From Gehongia tenuis (GTDB lineage Bacteria; Bacillota; Clostridia; Christensenellales; NSJ-53), in the NCBI RefSeq assembly GCF_014384795.1, contig NZ_JACRSR010000001.1, positions 186,001 through 250,000 on the forward strand: 64,000 nucleotides of DNA, given 5' to 3'. A program made the position numbers and the translations under genes. Positions within the stretch are counted from its first letter, which is position 1; every line of letters starts with the position of its first letter. Positions 41,555 through 50,728 of this stretch are shown piece after piece. The notes below the pieces were generated by a model that saw only the letters and a program-made list of their open reading frames with translations, ran no database searches and had not been told where the DNA came from.

Positions 41555-42442
41555 TTACACGCCGGTGAGATCGAAGGGGGGCACGAAGCTCTCCGAAGCG
41601 GCCTCCCCCTCCTGGATGAAGCCCTGCTCGATGCCAAGGTCCACGGCGTAGTCCACCAGCGCCTCGTACTCCTCTGGGGCCACCCGGCGGTTCAGCTCGG
41701 GATAGGCGGAAAGATTCATGGGCGTGAACTGGGACATGATGGAGATGTAGATGCGGCTGCCGTGCGTCTCCCACAGGTGGCGGAGCACCGCCCTGCTGTC
41801 CCAGAGGCATCCGGGCAGGCACAGATGGCGCACGATCACGCCCCGCTGCAGAATGTCCCCGCGGAAGACGGGCTTTCCCGCCTGCCGCACCATCTCCGAA
41901 AGGGCGGCGGAAGCATATTTGAAGTAGTCCGCCGCGCCGGAATAGCGAAGGGAGAGCTCCGGCGAGACGTATTTGAAATCGGGGAGATAGATATCCACCA
42001 GCCCGTCCAGGGCGCGGATCACCTCCGGAAGCTCGTAGCCGCTGGTGTTGTACACCACCGGCACGGTGAGGCCCCGCTTCTTCGCCCGCTCCAGGGCGGG
42101 GAAAATGAAGGGGAGATAGTGGGTGGGGGTGACCAGGTTGACGTTGAGGGCGCCCGCCGCCTGAAGCTCGAGAAAAATCTCGGAAAGCCGTTCCCACGTT
42201 ATGGCCCTTCCCGCCTCGCCCCGGCTGATCTCCCGGTTCTGGCAGTAGACGCACCGAAGGGAGCAGTGGCTGAAAAAGACCGTGCCGGATCCCGCTTCCC
42301 CGGACAGGCAGGGCTCCTCCCAGTGGTGGAGAGCCGCCCGGGCCGCTTTGAGTTCATCCCCTGCGCCGCACAATCCCTTTTCCCCCGCCCGCCGGTTCGC
42401 GCCGCACCGCCTCGGGCACAGTCCGCATCTTTCCGGAAGCAT
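41555..42442 (-). CDS. PFL-activase-like radical SAM protein
   Basis: About 295 residues. An N-terminal Cys cluster (CGLCPRRCGANRRAGEKGLC) precedes the radical SAM motif HCSLRCVYCQN (Cx3Cx2C). This order matches the PflA-like/YgiQ-type 'radical SAM protein' group found in anaerobes; GALNVNLVTPTHYLP and VYNTSGYE are characteristic. The target protein is unknown and no glycyl radical enzyme is nearby. The ATG at 42442 has AAAGGAGGG upstream; a longer frame to 42484 lacks a ribosome site. Confidence 0.88.
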   Translation of the reverse strand: MLPERCGLCPRRCGANRRAGEKGLCGAGDELKAARAALHHWEEPCLSGEAGSGTVFFSHCSLRCVYCQNREISRGEAGRAITWERLSEIFLELQAAGALNVNLVTPTHYLPFIFPALERAKKRGLTVPVVYNTSGYELPEVIRALDGLVDIYLPDFKYVSPELSLRYSGAADYFKYASAALSEMVRQAGKPVFRGDILQRGVIVRHLCLPGCLWDSRAVLRHLWETHGSRIYISIMSQFTPMNLSAYPELNRRVAPEEYEALVDYAVDLGIEQGFIQEGEAASESFVPPFDLTGV

Positions 42443-42727
42443 CCCTTCCCCCTCCTTTTGTCCCCTAGCATACCACGTTTTCACGGAAAACCAAAGCCCC
42501 GCCTTCCCGGCGGGGCCGAAGTTGAAAACAGCACCTTATTTTTCGACTCATTCACCGTAATACCCTTCCCATCGGGTTTGTTCCATGATAAATGACCGGT
42601 ATAGACACTATTCTCCACGTCGCGGCTGCACGCGGTAAAACACAGCAGAATGCGAATGGAAAGAAACAGCCCGGGTGAGCAAAAGCCGCCTTCCCGCATA
42701 GACTGATAGGAGAGGGGAGGGATGGTC

Positions 42728-43402
42728 ATGCTCCGAAGACGAAAGGGCGGAAAGAAAAGCCGCAAGAAGTGGGTGATTCTCGCCGCCGTGCTGGCGGCTA
42801 TCATCCTGATCTTTTGGCTGGTCAATCACACCGTCAACCCCATCATCCTGTCCATGAGCGAGGCGTCGGTGCGCAAGGACGCCCTGAACGCCGTGTATGA
42901 ATCGGTGCAGGAGGTCATGTTCACCCGGCCCACCGATGAGGAACTCGTCAGCATCGTGCGGGACGAGACGGGCAAGATCACCATGCTGAAGGCCAACACT
43001 CCCCTGATGAACGATCTGCTCTCTCAGCTGTGCCTGGCCACCGAAAAGAACCTGGCGGAAAGCGCCACCGAGGGCGTGGATGTGCCCCTGGGGTCCATCA
43101 CCGGCTCCGACCTTCTGGCCGGCCAGGGCCCGAAGATCCCCGTCAAGCTCATTCCCATCGGATCGGTTCAGGGCAAGTTTTTGACCGAGTTCGAGGATGC
43201 GGGCATCAACCAGACCCGCCACAAGGTGTATCTTGAAGTGCACGCCACCGTCCGGGTGGTCGCGCCCACCGGCAGCCGCACGGTGGAGACGGACTCTCAG
43301 GTGCTCATCAGCGAAAGCATCATCGTGGGCGACGTACCGCAGAATTATGTAAATGTTCCCAACACCAGCGACATGCTCAACATGATCCCCGACGGCGATT
43401 GA
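42728..43402 (+). CDS. yunB: Sporulation protein YunB family
   Basis: About 224 residues: a basic cytoplasmic start, one membrane helix (about 18-36), and an extracytoplasmic domain with AVYESVQEVM, NDLLSQLCLATEKNLAESAT, VDVPLGSITGSDLLAGQGPK and a repeated VPV/IPVK-LIPIGSVQGKF pattern that matches YunB. YunB is made in the mother cell under sigma-E in Bacillus; its role in spore formation is not defined. ATG 42728 is better spaced from GGGAGGG than ATG 42722. It supports a spore-forming ancestry. Confidence 0.85.
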   Translation: MLRRRKGGKKSRKKWVILAAVLAAIILIFWLVNHTVNPIILSMSEASVRKDALNAVYESVQEVMFTRPTDEELVSIVRDETGKITMLKANTPLMNDLLSQLCLATEKNLAESATEGVDVPLGSITGSDLLAGQGPKIPVKLIPIGSVQGKFLTEFEDAGINQTRHKVYLEVHATVRVVAPTGSRTVETDSQVLISESIIVGDVPQNYVNVPNTSDMLNMIPDGD

Positions 43403-43410
43403 TTTTAGGA

Positions 43411-43438
43411 AAAGGATCGGTTTTACCGGTCCTTTTTT
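43411..43438 (+). terminator. Terminator after yunB
   Basis: AAAGGATCGG-TTTTA-CCGGTCCTTT hairpin and TTT. Confidence 0.8.
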
Positions 43439-43511
43439 CCGGTATACGATACCAATTGAAGGGGAAGTGGTATAATACAAATGAAAAGATTAAAAAAATG
43501 AGGTAAAATTT

Positions 43512-46082
43512 ATGGAACTTCAAACATTGGTGGAGGCGCTTCAGGCCCGGCCGGAGTCCATGCTGGAGCTTGGCCAAATGGCGGAGCTTTTCGGCGCGTC
43601 GGAAAAGGAGCTGACGGATGCCCTGAATGCGGGACTGCAGACGGGAGAGATCGTCAAGGTGCAAAAGGGCATCTATGCGCTGCCCCAGCGGATGGGCTTT
43701 GTGGTGGGAAGGCTGCACTCCCATCCCAAGGGCTTCGCCTTCGTGATCCCGGACGATCCCGAGGCGGAGGATGTGTACGTCTCCGCGGACAACCGGGACG
43801 GCGCCATGCACAACGACCGGGTGGTGGTCCGGGTCAGAACGGGCCGGGACGGACGGCTGGAGGGCACGGTGGAGCGCATCATCACCCGGGCGAATCAGCG
43901 GATCGTGGGCCTGTTCAACCGGGACGGCGACGGCGGAGTGGTTATCGCCGACGACGTTCGGGTGATGGAGCCGGTGATGGTGGACCGGGACAGCGCCCGG
44001 GGCGTGGAATCCGGGCACAAGGTGGTGGCGGAGGTTACCCGCTTCCCCCAAAATGCCCGGCCCATGGAGGGCAGGATCGTGGAGGATCTGGGCCACAAGG
44101 ACGACGTGGGGGTGGATGTTTTGTCCATCATCCGGCAGTTTGAGCTGCCCGAGGCCTTCCCCAAAAATGTGGTCGCCGAGGTGGAGAAGGCGCCAAAGAC
44201 CGTCGATCCCTCGGAGTTTGCCGGCCGGGAGGATTTGCGGGATTGGGTCACCTTCACCATCGACGGCGCCGATGCCAAGGACCTGGACGACGCCGTATCC
44301 CTCACCCGCATCGACGGGGGCTGGCAGCTGGGGGTGCATATCGCCGATGTATCGCATTATGTAAAGTATGGGACATCCCTTGATAAGGAGGCGCTCCGGC
44401 GGGGAACCAGCGTGTATCTGGTGGACCGGGTGGTGCCCATGCTGCCGAGGGAGCTGTCGAACGGCATCTGTTCCCTGAACGAGGACGAGGACCGGCTGGC
44501 CTTCTCCTGCATCATGGACTTTGATGAGGAGGGCAGACAGACAGATTACCGGGTGGTGAAAAGCGTCATCCACTCCCATAAGCGCTTCACCTACGACCAG
44601 GTCAGCCGGGGCCTCGAGGCGGGGGAGAACGTTCCCTATCTCGCCGTTTTGAAAGAGATGGAGAGCCTGTGCCGGGTGCTGCGCAAAAAGCGGATGGACC
44701 GGGGCGGGCTGGATTTTGATCTGCCCGAACCCAAGATCGACCTCGATCCCCTGGGCCATCCCTCGGACATCATCTGCACGCCCAGGACCATCGCCCATCA
44801 GATGATCGAGGAGTTCATGCTGGCCGCCAACGAGACGGTGGCCCGCCACATGAAAAAAACGAAGCTGCCCTGCATCTACCGGGTGCACGAGGACCCGGAT
44901 CCGCAGCGCATGGACGATTTTCTCGAATTTGTGGGCCGCATCGGCTATCCGGTGAAAAGGGAGCCGGGCAAGGCCATCCGGCCCAAGGACCTGCAGCGGC
45001 TGCTCACCCGGGTGGAGGGCACGCCGGAGGAATCGGTGGTGGGACGGCTGATGCTGAGATCCCTGCAGAAGGCCCGCTACGCCGAGGAGAATCTGGGGCA
45101 TTTCGGCCTTGCGGCCAAGGATTACCTCCACTTCACCTCGCCCATCCGCCGCTATCCCGACCTTTTCGTGCATCGCGCCCTCACCATGGCGGCCCGGGGG
45201 GAGGAGAAGGCGCTCCGGCGCATGAAAAAGGCGGCGCCGGACACGGCGGACCTATGCTCCATCGCCGAGCGTAACGCCATGGAGGCCGAGCGGGAAGCGG
45301 ACAACATGAAGATCGCCGAATACATGCAGGCGCACATCGGCGAGGAATACGGCGGTATCATCTCCGGCGTGACCAGCTTTGGCATCTATGTGCAGCTGCC
45401 GAACACCGTGGAAGGGCTGGTCCATGTCTCCCGGCTGCCCGGGGACTACTATGTCTACGACGAGAAGATGTACAGCATGGTGGGCCAAAGAAGCCACCGG
45501 GTGCTCCGCATGGGGGACAAGGTGCGCGTCAGGGTGACCGGCGCGGATGTGGCGCGGCGCACCGTGGACTTTGAGCTTTTAGAAAACGGCAGGGACGGGG
45601 AGCGGCGGCCCGGCCCGCGGGACGGCGGGAGAACTCCGCAGGACGGCGGGAGAAGTGCGCGAGACGGCGGAACTCCGCGGGCCAGCGGCAATGCGGGCCG
45701 GCGGGGCGGAAACCGAAGGGGCGGCCGCAGAAAGGCGGCGGGAACCCCGGATGCGGCCGCGGGCGAACCGGGCGGACCGAAGCGGGATGGAACCCGCGGT
45801 GCGGCCCCGGCCCCGGAGAAGCGGGAGCCCCGGAAAAAGCAGAGCCCGCCGCCCGCCCGGCAGCGAAGCGGGGAAGGACCGGCCGCTCCGGCGGATGGCG
45901 GCAGGCGGCGGCCCAAACCGGCGGCCCGGCTGCGGGACGGCGGTGAGCACGACCGGCCCCGGGGCACGGGCAAGAACGGGCGGCCCAGCGGCCAGCTCTT
46001 TGGCAGTGCGGCCCGGGCGGGCTTTGAGCCTTCCGGGAGCGGACAGGGAAGCAGGGGTCCGCGGCGCGGCGGCCAGCACTAA
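43512..46082 (+). CDS. rnr: Ribonuclease R with long RG-rich C-terminal tail
   Basis: This 856-residue 3'-5' exoribonuclease has a winged-helix start, two cold-shock domains, the RNB catalytic domain with the Asp cluster DGADAKDLDDAV (251-262) and an S1 domain (about 610-690). It degrades structured RNA and, with SmpB and tmRNA (encoded 4 kb downstream), clears stalled messages. After the S1 domain comes a tail of about 165 residues rich in Arg, Gly, Pro and Ala, with DGGRTPQDGGRSARDGG repeats, much longer than in most RNase R. A TATAAT box is at 43471-43476. Confidence 0.95.
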   Translation: MELQTLVEALQARPESMLELGQMAELFGASEKELTDALNAGLQTGEIVKVQKGIYALPQRMGFVVGRLHSHPKGFAFVIPDDPEAEDVYVSADNRDGAMHNDRVVVRVRTGRDGRLEGTVERIITRANQRIVGLFNRDGDGGVVIADDVRVMEPVMVDRDSARGVESGHKVVAEVTRFPQNARPMEGRIVEDLGHKDDVGVDVLSIIRQFELPEAFPKNVVAEVEKAPKTVDPSEFAGREDLRDWVTFTIDGADAKDLDDAVSLTRIDGGWQLGVHIADVSHYVKYGTSLDKEALRRGTSVYLVDRVVPMLPRELSNGICSLNEDEDRLAFSCIMDFDEEGRQTDYRVVKSVIHSHKRFTYDQVSRGLEAGENVPYLAVLKEMESLCRVLRKKRMDRGGLDFDLPEPKIDLDPLGHPSDIICTPRTIAHQMIEEFMLAANETVARHMKKTKLPCIYRVHEDPDPQRMDDFLEFVGRIGYPVKREPGKAIRPKDLQRLLTRVEGTPEESVVGRLMLRSLQKARYAEENLGHFGLAAKDYLHFTSPIRRYPDLFVHRALTMAARGEEKALRRMKKAAPDTADLCSIAERNAMEAEREADNMKIAEYMQAHIGEEYGGIISGVTSFGIYVQLPNTVEGLVHVSRLPGDYYVYDEKMYSMVGQRSHRVLRMGDKVRVRVTGADVARRTVDFELLENGRDGERRPGPRDGGRTPQDGGRSARDGGTPRASGNAGRRGGNRRGGRRKAAGTPDAAAGEPGGPKRDGTRGAAPAPEKREPRKKQSPPPARQRSGEGPAAPADGGRRRPKPAARLRDGGEHDRPRGTGKNGRPSGQLFGSAARAGFEPSGSGQGSRGPRRGGQH

Positions 46083-46087
46083 TCAGC

Positions 46088-46117
46088 TTGACAGCCCGAA
46101 GGATTTCGTGCTAATGT
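46088..46117 (+). promoter_or_regulatory. Promoter of the cobalamin riboswitch operon
   Basis: Perfect TTGACA (46088-46093), 18-bp spacer, TAATGT (46112-46117). Confidence 0.65.
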
Positions 46118-46140
46118 CGAAATGAACTGAAAAAAGCCCA

Positions 46141-46350
46141 AAAACGCGACGGGTGCGCGGGAAACCGCGAGAATAGGGAACGGGGTGCAAATCCCCGGCA
46201 GAGCCGCTGCTGTGAGAGGCGAGCGACCCCCAAGACGCCACTGGCTGAAAAGCTGGGAAGGCGGGGGAAGCGGGGCGCCTTGAGCCAGAAGACCTGCCCG
46301 TCGGCGCGGAGGATCTTCTTCGTGACTAGGAAGGTGCCCTGAACCCATGA
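46141..46350 (+). promoter_or_regulatory. Cobalamin (AdoCbl-type) riboswitch
   Basis: The conserved pieces appear in order: GGGAACGGGGTGCAAATCCC (46177 region), GCAGAGCCGCTGCTGTGA, GCCACTGG, AAGCTGGGAAGGCGG and GAGCCAGAAGACCTGCC (the B12 box). The 3' end runs into a terminator hairpin, so cobalamin binding should stop transcription of the B12 uptake operon. Confidence 0.93.
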
Positions 46351-46357
46351 GGCCAAG

Positions 46358-46389
46358 GACCGCATTTGTCACGCAAATGCGGTCTTTTT
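46358..46389 (+). terminator. Riboswitch expression-platform terminator
   Basis: GACCGCATTTG-TCACG-CAAATGCGGTC hairpin followed by TTTTT, directly after the B12 aptamer and 49 bp before btuF. Confidence 0.88.
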
Positions 46390-46437
46390 GATGGCTCCTG
46401 GAGGGGGAGATCCGGGCGAGCTGAAAGGAGCAAACCC

Positions 46438-47442
46438 ATGAAAAAACTCTTATCCCTGATTCTGGCGCTGGCCCTTGCTGCAGCCCTGATGGGCTGCGGC
46501 GGCGGAACCGACGCCACGCCGTCTCCCACGCCTTCGGCTGCGGTGACCACGCCTTCTGCCGCGCCGGAAGCCACCCCCGAAGCTTCGGCAAAGCCGGCGG
46601 CCGAGAAACCCGCGGAGGACCGCTCCGGCGCTGCCATCACCGTTCCCGCCGAGGTGAACACCATCGTGTCCATGGCGCCCTCCACCACCCAGGTGCTGGT
46701 GGATCTTGGCCTCGCGGACAAAATCGTGGCCATCGACACCAACTCCGAGGCCTATGCCGAGGGGATTCCCGCCGATGCGCTGCGCTTTGACATGATGCAG
46801 CCCGACGTGGAGAAGCTGGTGGCCCTGAAACCCGACATCATCTTCACTTCAAACATCAGCGCCGCCGGCGGGGAGGACCCCTTCCAGCCCGCCATCAACG
46901 CCGGCATCTGCGTGGCGAATATTCCCACCAGCAACACCGTGGAGGATGTGAAAAAGGACGTTCTTTTCATCGCCCAGTGCGTGGACAAGCCCGAGGAGGG
47001 CCAGGTGCTGGTGGACGGGATGGATGATGCCATCGCGAAGATTGAGGAGATCGGCAAGGCCATCCCCGAGGACGAGCGCAAGACCGTGCTCTTTGAGATC
47101 GCCTCCGCACCGGACATCTACTCCTTTGGCAGCGGCGTGTTTTTGAACGAGCTTATCGAGATCCTGGGCGCGAAGAACGTGCTCGCGGATCAGGAGGGCT
47201 GGCTGGCCGTGACCGAGGAATCCGCCGTGGCCGCCAATCCCGACGTGATCCTCACCAATGTGAACTACATCGACGACCCGGTGGGCGAGATCAAGGCCCG
47301 CGCCGGCTGGGAGAACGTGACCGCGGTGAAGAACGGGGCCGTGTATTCCATCGACAACGGCGCAAGCTCCCTGCCGAACCACCATATTGCGGATGCCCTT
47401 GAAGAGATGGCGAAGGCCATCTATCCCGACCAGTACAAATAA
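46438..47442 (+). CDS. btuF: Cobalamin ABC transporter substrate-binding lipoprotein
   Basis: This 334-residue protein has a lipoprotein signal (MKKLLSLILALALAAALMGC, lipidated Cys20), a Thr/Pro/Ala-rich linker, then the BtuF/FhuD-type fold (TIVSMAPSTTQVLVDLGLAD, KPDIIFTSNIS). Placement directly after the cobalamin riboswitch assigns it to corrinoid uptake. GAAAGGAG precedes the ATG. First gene of btuFCD. Confidence 0.9.
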   Translation: MKKLLSLILALALAAALMGCGGGTDATPSPTPSAAVTTPSAAPEATPEASAKPAAEKPAEDRSGAAITVPAEVNTIVSMAPSTTQVLVDLGLADKIVAIDTNSEAYAEGIPADALRFDMMQPDVEKLVALKPDIIFTSNISAAGGEDPFQPAINAGICVANIPTSNTVEDVKKDVLFIAQCVDKPEEGQVLVDGMDDAIAKIEEIGKAIPEDERKTVLFEIASAPDIYSFGSGVFLNELIEILGAKNVLADQEGWLAVTEESAVAANPDVILTNVNYIDDPVGEIKARAGWENVTAVKNGAVYSIDNGASSLPNHHIADALEEMAKAIYPDQYK

Positions 47443-47462
47443 ACCGGAAGACGGCGGTTTTC

Positions 47463-48485
47463 ATGAACAATCGAACGAAGTTAATTTTAACCGTGCTGAT
47501 CTCCGCGGCGGCTCTTGTGGCCGCCGTGGGCATCGGCACGGTTTTTATCGGCCCCGGGGAGATTGGGAGCATCCTTTGGCACAAGATCACCGGCAGCGCC
47601 CTGCCGGAGAATTTTGACCCCATCAAGGTCTCCATCCTGTGGGATATCCGGCTGCCGCGGGTGTGCCTGTCCTTTCTCGTGGGCGGCGCGCTGGCGGCGA
47701 GCGGCACGGTGATGCAGTCGGTGCTCAAAAACCCCCTGGCTTCCTCCTACACCCTGGGCGTCTCCTCCGGCGCGTCCCTCGGCGCGATTTTGGTGATGGT
47801 CACCGGGTTCACCCTGCCCGTAATCGGCATGTTCACCCTGCCTCTTGCCGGATTCATCTTCGGGCTTGCCACCGTGTTCGCCGCCGTCGGCTTCACTCGG
47901 AAGCTGGACCGCAGCATGCACAGCAACACCATCATTCTGGTGGGCATGGTGTTCTCCCTTTTCGTGAACGCCATCCTGACTCTGCTGTCGGCGGCCTTCC
48001 GGGAGCATCTTCAGCAGCTCATCCTGTGGCAGATGGGCAGCTTCTCCGGACGGGACTGGTCCAATGTCCTTGTGATCCTGCCGCTGGTGCTTCTCGGCGT
48101 GCTGTTCCTTTGCCGCTACAGCCGGGAGATGGACATCATGACCTTCGGCGAGGACACGGCGATGACGGTGGGCGTGGACACCAGACGGGTGAAGCTCATC
48201 CTCATTGCGGCGGCGTCCCTTTTGACCGGCGCGGCGGTGGCCTTCACCGGCGTGATCGGGTTTGTGGATCTCATCGCGCCCCATGTGGTGCGGCGCTTCT
48301 TCGGTGCAGCCCACCGGTGGGTGATTCCGCTGTCCGCCCTGTTCGGCGGCACCTTCATGGCGGTGGCGGACCTCGCGGCCCGTACGGTGCTCTCGCCCAC
48401 GGAGCTGCCCGTGGGCGCGGTGACGGCGCTCATCGGCGCGCCCTTCTTCGTGTACGTGTATTTTCGAAAAAGGAGGGCGGCCTGA
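47463..48485 (+). CDS. btuC: Cobalamin ABC transporter permease
   Basis: This 340-residue FecCD/BtuC-type protein has about ten helices. IRLPRVCLSFLVGGALAASG (helix 2-3 signature), NPLASSYTLGVSSGASLGA and FTGVIGFVDLIAPHVVRRFF (ATPase coupling helices) are conserved. It forms a homodimeric channel with BtuD. It follows btuF by 20 bp. Confidence 0.93.
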   Translation: MNNRTKLILTVLISAAALVAAVGIGTVFIGPGEIGSILWHKITGSALPENFDPIKVSILWDIRLPRVCLSFLVGGALAASGTVMQSVLKNPLASSYTLGVSSGASLGAILVMVTGFTLPVIGMFTLPLAGFIFGLATVFAAVGFTRKLDRSMHSNTIILVGMVFSLFVNAILTLLSAAFREHLQQLILWQMGSFSGRDWSNVLVILPLVLLGVLFLCRYSREMDIMTFGEDTAMTVGVDTRRVKLILIAAASLLTGAAVAFTGVIGFVDLIAPHVVRRFFGAAHRWVIPLSALFGGTFMAVADLAARTVLSPTELPVGAVTALIGAPFFVYVYFRKRRAA

Positions 48486-48516
48486 TGGGCGGTAGGCGTG
48501 AGAGGAGGGCAGAGCG

Positions 48517-49299
48517 ATGCTGGAGGTAAAGGGACTTTCGGCGGGCTACGGCGAGGGGGATGTGATCCACGACATTTCCTTCACCGTGAATTATGGGGAG
48601 AACCTGTGCATCCTGGGGGAGAACGGATGCGGCAAGACCACCCTCCTCAGGGCTGTGGCGGGGCTCATTCCGGCTTCGGGGGAGGCGCTCCTGGACGGGG
48701 AGAATCTCATGGCCATGAAGCGGGGCGAGATCGCCGCCCGTATCGCCGTGCTCAGCCAAAGCGCCGGCGCCTACTTCGACTACACGGTGGAGGAGACGGT
48801 GATGCTGGGCCGGTATCGGCACATGCGGGGCCGGCTGTTCGGCGGCGCGGACGACGGGGACAGAGCGGCGGTGGAGGAGGCCCTTGAGGCCACCGGCCTT
48901 TCGGAACTTCGCAGGCGCAGCATCCTGGGCCTGTCCGGCGGCCAGCTCCAGCGGGTCTTTCTCGCCCGCACCCTGGCCCAGCAGCCGAGGATCATTTTTC
49001 TGGATGAGCCCACCAATCACCTGGACCTCAAGCATCAGCTGGGCCTCATCGAATATTTAAAAAGCTGGTCCAGCGCGGGGGAGCGGTCGGTGGTGGGCGT
49101 GCTCCACGATATCAATCTGGCGAGGCGGCTCACGGACCGGGCGCTTCTCATGAAGGAGGGCAGGACCCTCTATCTCGGGTCCCTGGCCGAGGCGGGGCCG
49201 GCGCTGCTTGAGGAGGCCTACGGCGTGGATGTGGCGGGCTATATGCTCGATTCCCTGAAGAAATGGGAGGTGTGTGCGGATGTATCGAAGTCCCTATGA
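48517..49299 (+). CDS. btuD: Cobalamin ABC transporter ATP-binding protein
   Basis: This 260-residue ATPase has Walker A GENGCGKTTLL, signature LSGGQLQRV, Walker B IIFLDEPTNHLD and switch His LHDINLA, all as in FepC/BtuD. AGAGGAGGGCAGAGCG precedes the ATG. The last 20 bp overlap the adenosyltransferase-like gene, tying uptake to cofactor activation. Confidence 0.93.
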   Translation: MLEVKGLSAGYGEGDVIHDISFTVNYGENLCILGENGCGKTTLLRAVAGLIPASGEALLDGENLMAMKRGEIAARIAVLSQSAGAYFDYTVEETVMLGRYRHMRGRLFGGADDGDRAAVEEALEATGLSELRRRSILGLSGGQLQRVFLARTLAQQPRIIFLDEPTNHLDLKHQLGLIEYLKSWSSAGERSVVGVLHDINLARRLTDRALLMKEGRTLYLGSLAEAGPALLEEAYGVDVAGYMLDSLKKWEVCADVSKSL

Positions 49300-49798
49300 G
49301 GCGTACCCTTTCCTCAGCGAACCGGCGGAGGATCTGAGGTGCGATTTTGAGATCCTGACCGACCGGATCGCCAGCGAAGCGGGCTGGCTTTCCGGCATGC
49401 TGGAGGGGGAGCTGAAGGAGGAGGTGCTGGCTGTTGCCGAGCTCATCTACCACCTCAACCCGTCCCTGCGCACCTTTTTCTCGGTCACGGAGGCGGAGCT
49501 GACCTCCCTGAAGGACGGAACGGCCCGCCATGAAGCGGCCTGCCAGGACCGTCTGAAGCAGTTCGTCACGCCCCAGGGCACGCCGGCGGCTGGCCTCGCC
49601 CATGTCATCCGCACCGACTGCAAGGCGCTGGTGCGGCTCCTTTACCGTTACGGGGAGCGCCATGACGTGGATCCCCGGGTGATCGACATGGCGAATCTTC
49701 TCTCCGGCTATTTCTTCGCGCTGGCCCTTCGCCTCAACGCCCTTGCCGGCGTTTCCGAGCGCCCCTTCGTGAGCCGCAACTACAAACGGCGGGACTAA
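49280..49798 (+). CDS. Cobalamin adenosyltransferase-like protein (divergent PduO/CobA-II type)
   Basis: This 172-residue helical protein has a C-terminal half that resembles PduO-type ATP:cob(I)alamin adenosyltransferases: FVTPQGTPAAGLAHVIRTDC corresponds to FxLPGGxxAAAxLHxARTxC, followed by a long helix ending NLLSGYFFALALRLN (family YLNRLSDYLFxLAR). The N-terminal ATP loop (TGDxGxT) and the RRAER run are not present. Its place as the fourth gene behind a B12 riboswitch strongly suggests AdoCbl formation. ATG 49280 follows GGGAGG by 8 nt and overlaps btuD by 20 bp. Confidence 0.65.
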   Translation: MYRSPYEAYPFLSEPAEDLRCDFEILTDRIASEAGWLSGMLEGELKEEVLAVAELIYHLNPSLRTFFSVTEAELTSLKDGTARHEAACQDRLKQFVTPQGTPAAGLAHVIRTDCKALVRLLYRYGERHDVDPRVIDMANLLSGYFFALALRLNALAGVSERPFVSRNYKRRD

Positions 49799-49801
49799 CC
49801 C

Positions 49802-49830
49802 TTGTAAAACGGCATAAACTATGATATAAT
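49802..49830 (+). promoter_or_regulatory. Promoter of smpB (and probably ssrA)
   Basis: TTGTAA (49802-49807), 17-bp spacer, TATAAT (49825-49830). Confidence 0.75.
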
Positions 49831-49860
49831 CCATTGTTCCAAGGGAAAGGAGGGAGCGGA

Positions 49861-50325
49861 ATGGCTGTGGAAGGCATCAAAATCGCGGCGCAGAACAAGA
49901 AGGCGCGCCATGATTTTTTCATCGACGAGACGCTGGAAGCGGGCATCGCGCTCACCGGAACCGAGGTGAAATCCATTCGGCTTGGCAGGCTGAACCTGAA
50001 GGACAGCTATATCCTCATCCGAAACGGGGAAGCCTATCTGCAGGGCGTTCACATCAGTCCCTACGACAAGGGCAGTTATAACAATGTGGACCCCATGCGC
50101 ACGAGAAAGCTTCTGCTGCATAAGCGGGAGATCATGAGGCTGTCCCAGCTGGTCCAGCAGAAGGGCCTCGCGCTGGTGCCCCTTTCGGTCTACTTCAAGT
50201 CCGGCAGGGCCAAGGTGTCCGTGGGGGTTGCCCGGGGCAAAAAGCTTTACGACAAGCGGGCGGATATGGCCGAAAAAGCGGCCAGGCGGGACGTGGAGCG
50301 TGCGTTCCGCGAACATCAGAAATGA
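49861..50325 (+). CDS. smpB: SsrA-binding protein SmpB
   Basis: This 154-residue protein has the SmpB signature: [20 protein letters not shown] at the start, [28 protein letters not shown] and the C-terminal [20 protein letters not shown] with the basic tail that enters the mRNA channel. It brings tmRNA to stalled ribosomes. AAAGGAGGGAGCGG precedes ATG 49861. The tmRNA gene starts 3 bp after its stop. Confidence 0.97.
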   Translation: MAVEGIKIAAQNKKARHDFFIDETLEAGIALTGTEVKSIRLGRLNLKDSYILIRNGEAYLQGVHISPYDKGSYNNVDPMRTRKLLLHKREIMRLSQLVQQKGLALVPLSVYFKSGRAKVSVGVARGKKLYDKRADMAEKAARRDVERAFREHQK

Positions 50326-50328
50326 CAT

Positions 50329-50684
50329 GGGGGCGTATTTGGTTTCGACGGGGATTTTGATGTGCAAGAAGCGAGCCGCGGTTCCTGGGGCCGCGTCAAC
50401 AACCTGGGAAAACAATAACTGACAATCGTCAAAACTACGCTTTCGCGGCCTAATCGGCCGTGAAATGTCGGCCCTAAGCTACCCACGGCGTAGGTAGCCG
50501 GCATCATGAATGTGGGGAACCAGCCCGCCTAAGCTTTGCGGCGGGTGGGACTTTATGAAGCTACCCAATCCCGGACCGGCCGACTGGGGGCCGGGAGGAG
50601 GGAATCTTTAACCATCGGCTGCGCTCGGAGATGCTTGCATTGACGGATTTTCGGACAGGAGTTCAACTCTCCTCGCCTCCACCA
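50329..50684 (+). ncRNA. ssrA: Transfer-messenger RNA (tmRNA)
   Basis: The 5' end GGGGGCGTATTTGGTTTCGACGGG and 3' end with CGCCTCC-A-CCA pair to form the acceptor stem (one G-U), and TTCAACTCTCC gives the T arm. CCA is encoded. A short reading frame at 50406-50453 would encode the tag GKTITDNRQNYAFAA and end at TAA. The tag starts GKT as in Bacillus but ends AFAA. Pseudoknot arms such as GGGCTAAG-like and GCGGGTGGG repeats follow it. Located 3 bp after smpB. Confidence 0.95.
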
Positions 50685-50688
50685 GGAT

Positions 50689-50728
50689 GAGCCTGGACGC
50701 AAATTGCGTTCCGGGCTCAGTTTTTTTT
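50689..50728 (+). terminator. Terminator after ssrA
   Basis: GAGCC...GGCTC stem with an inner CGCAA/TTGCG stem, followed by eight Ts. Confidence 0.8.
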
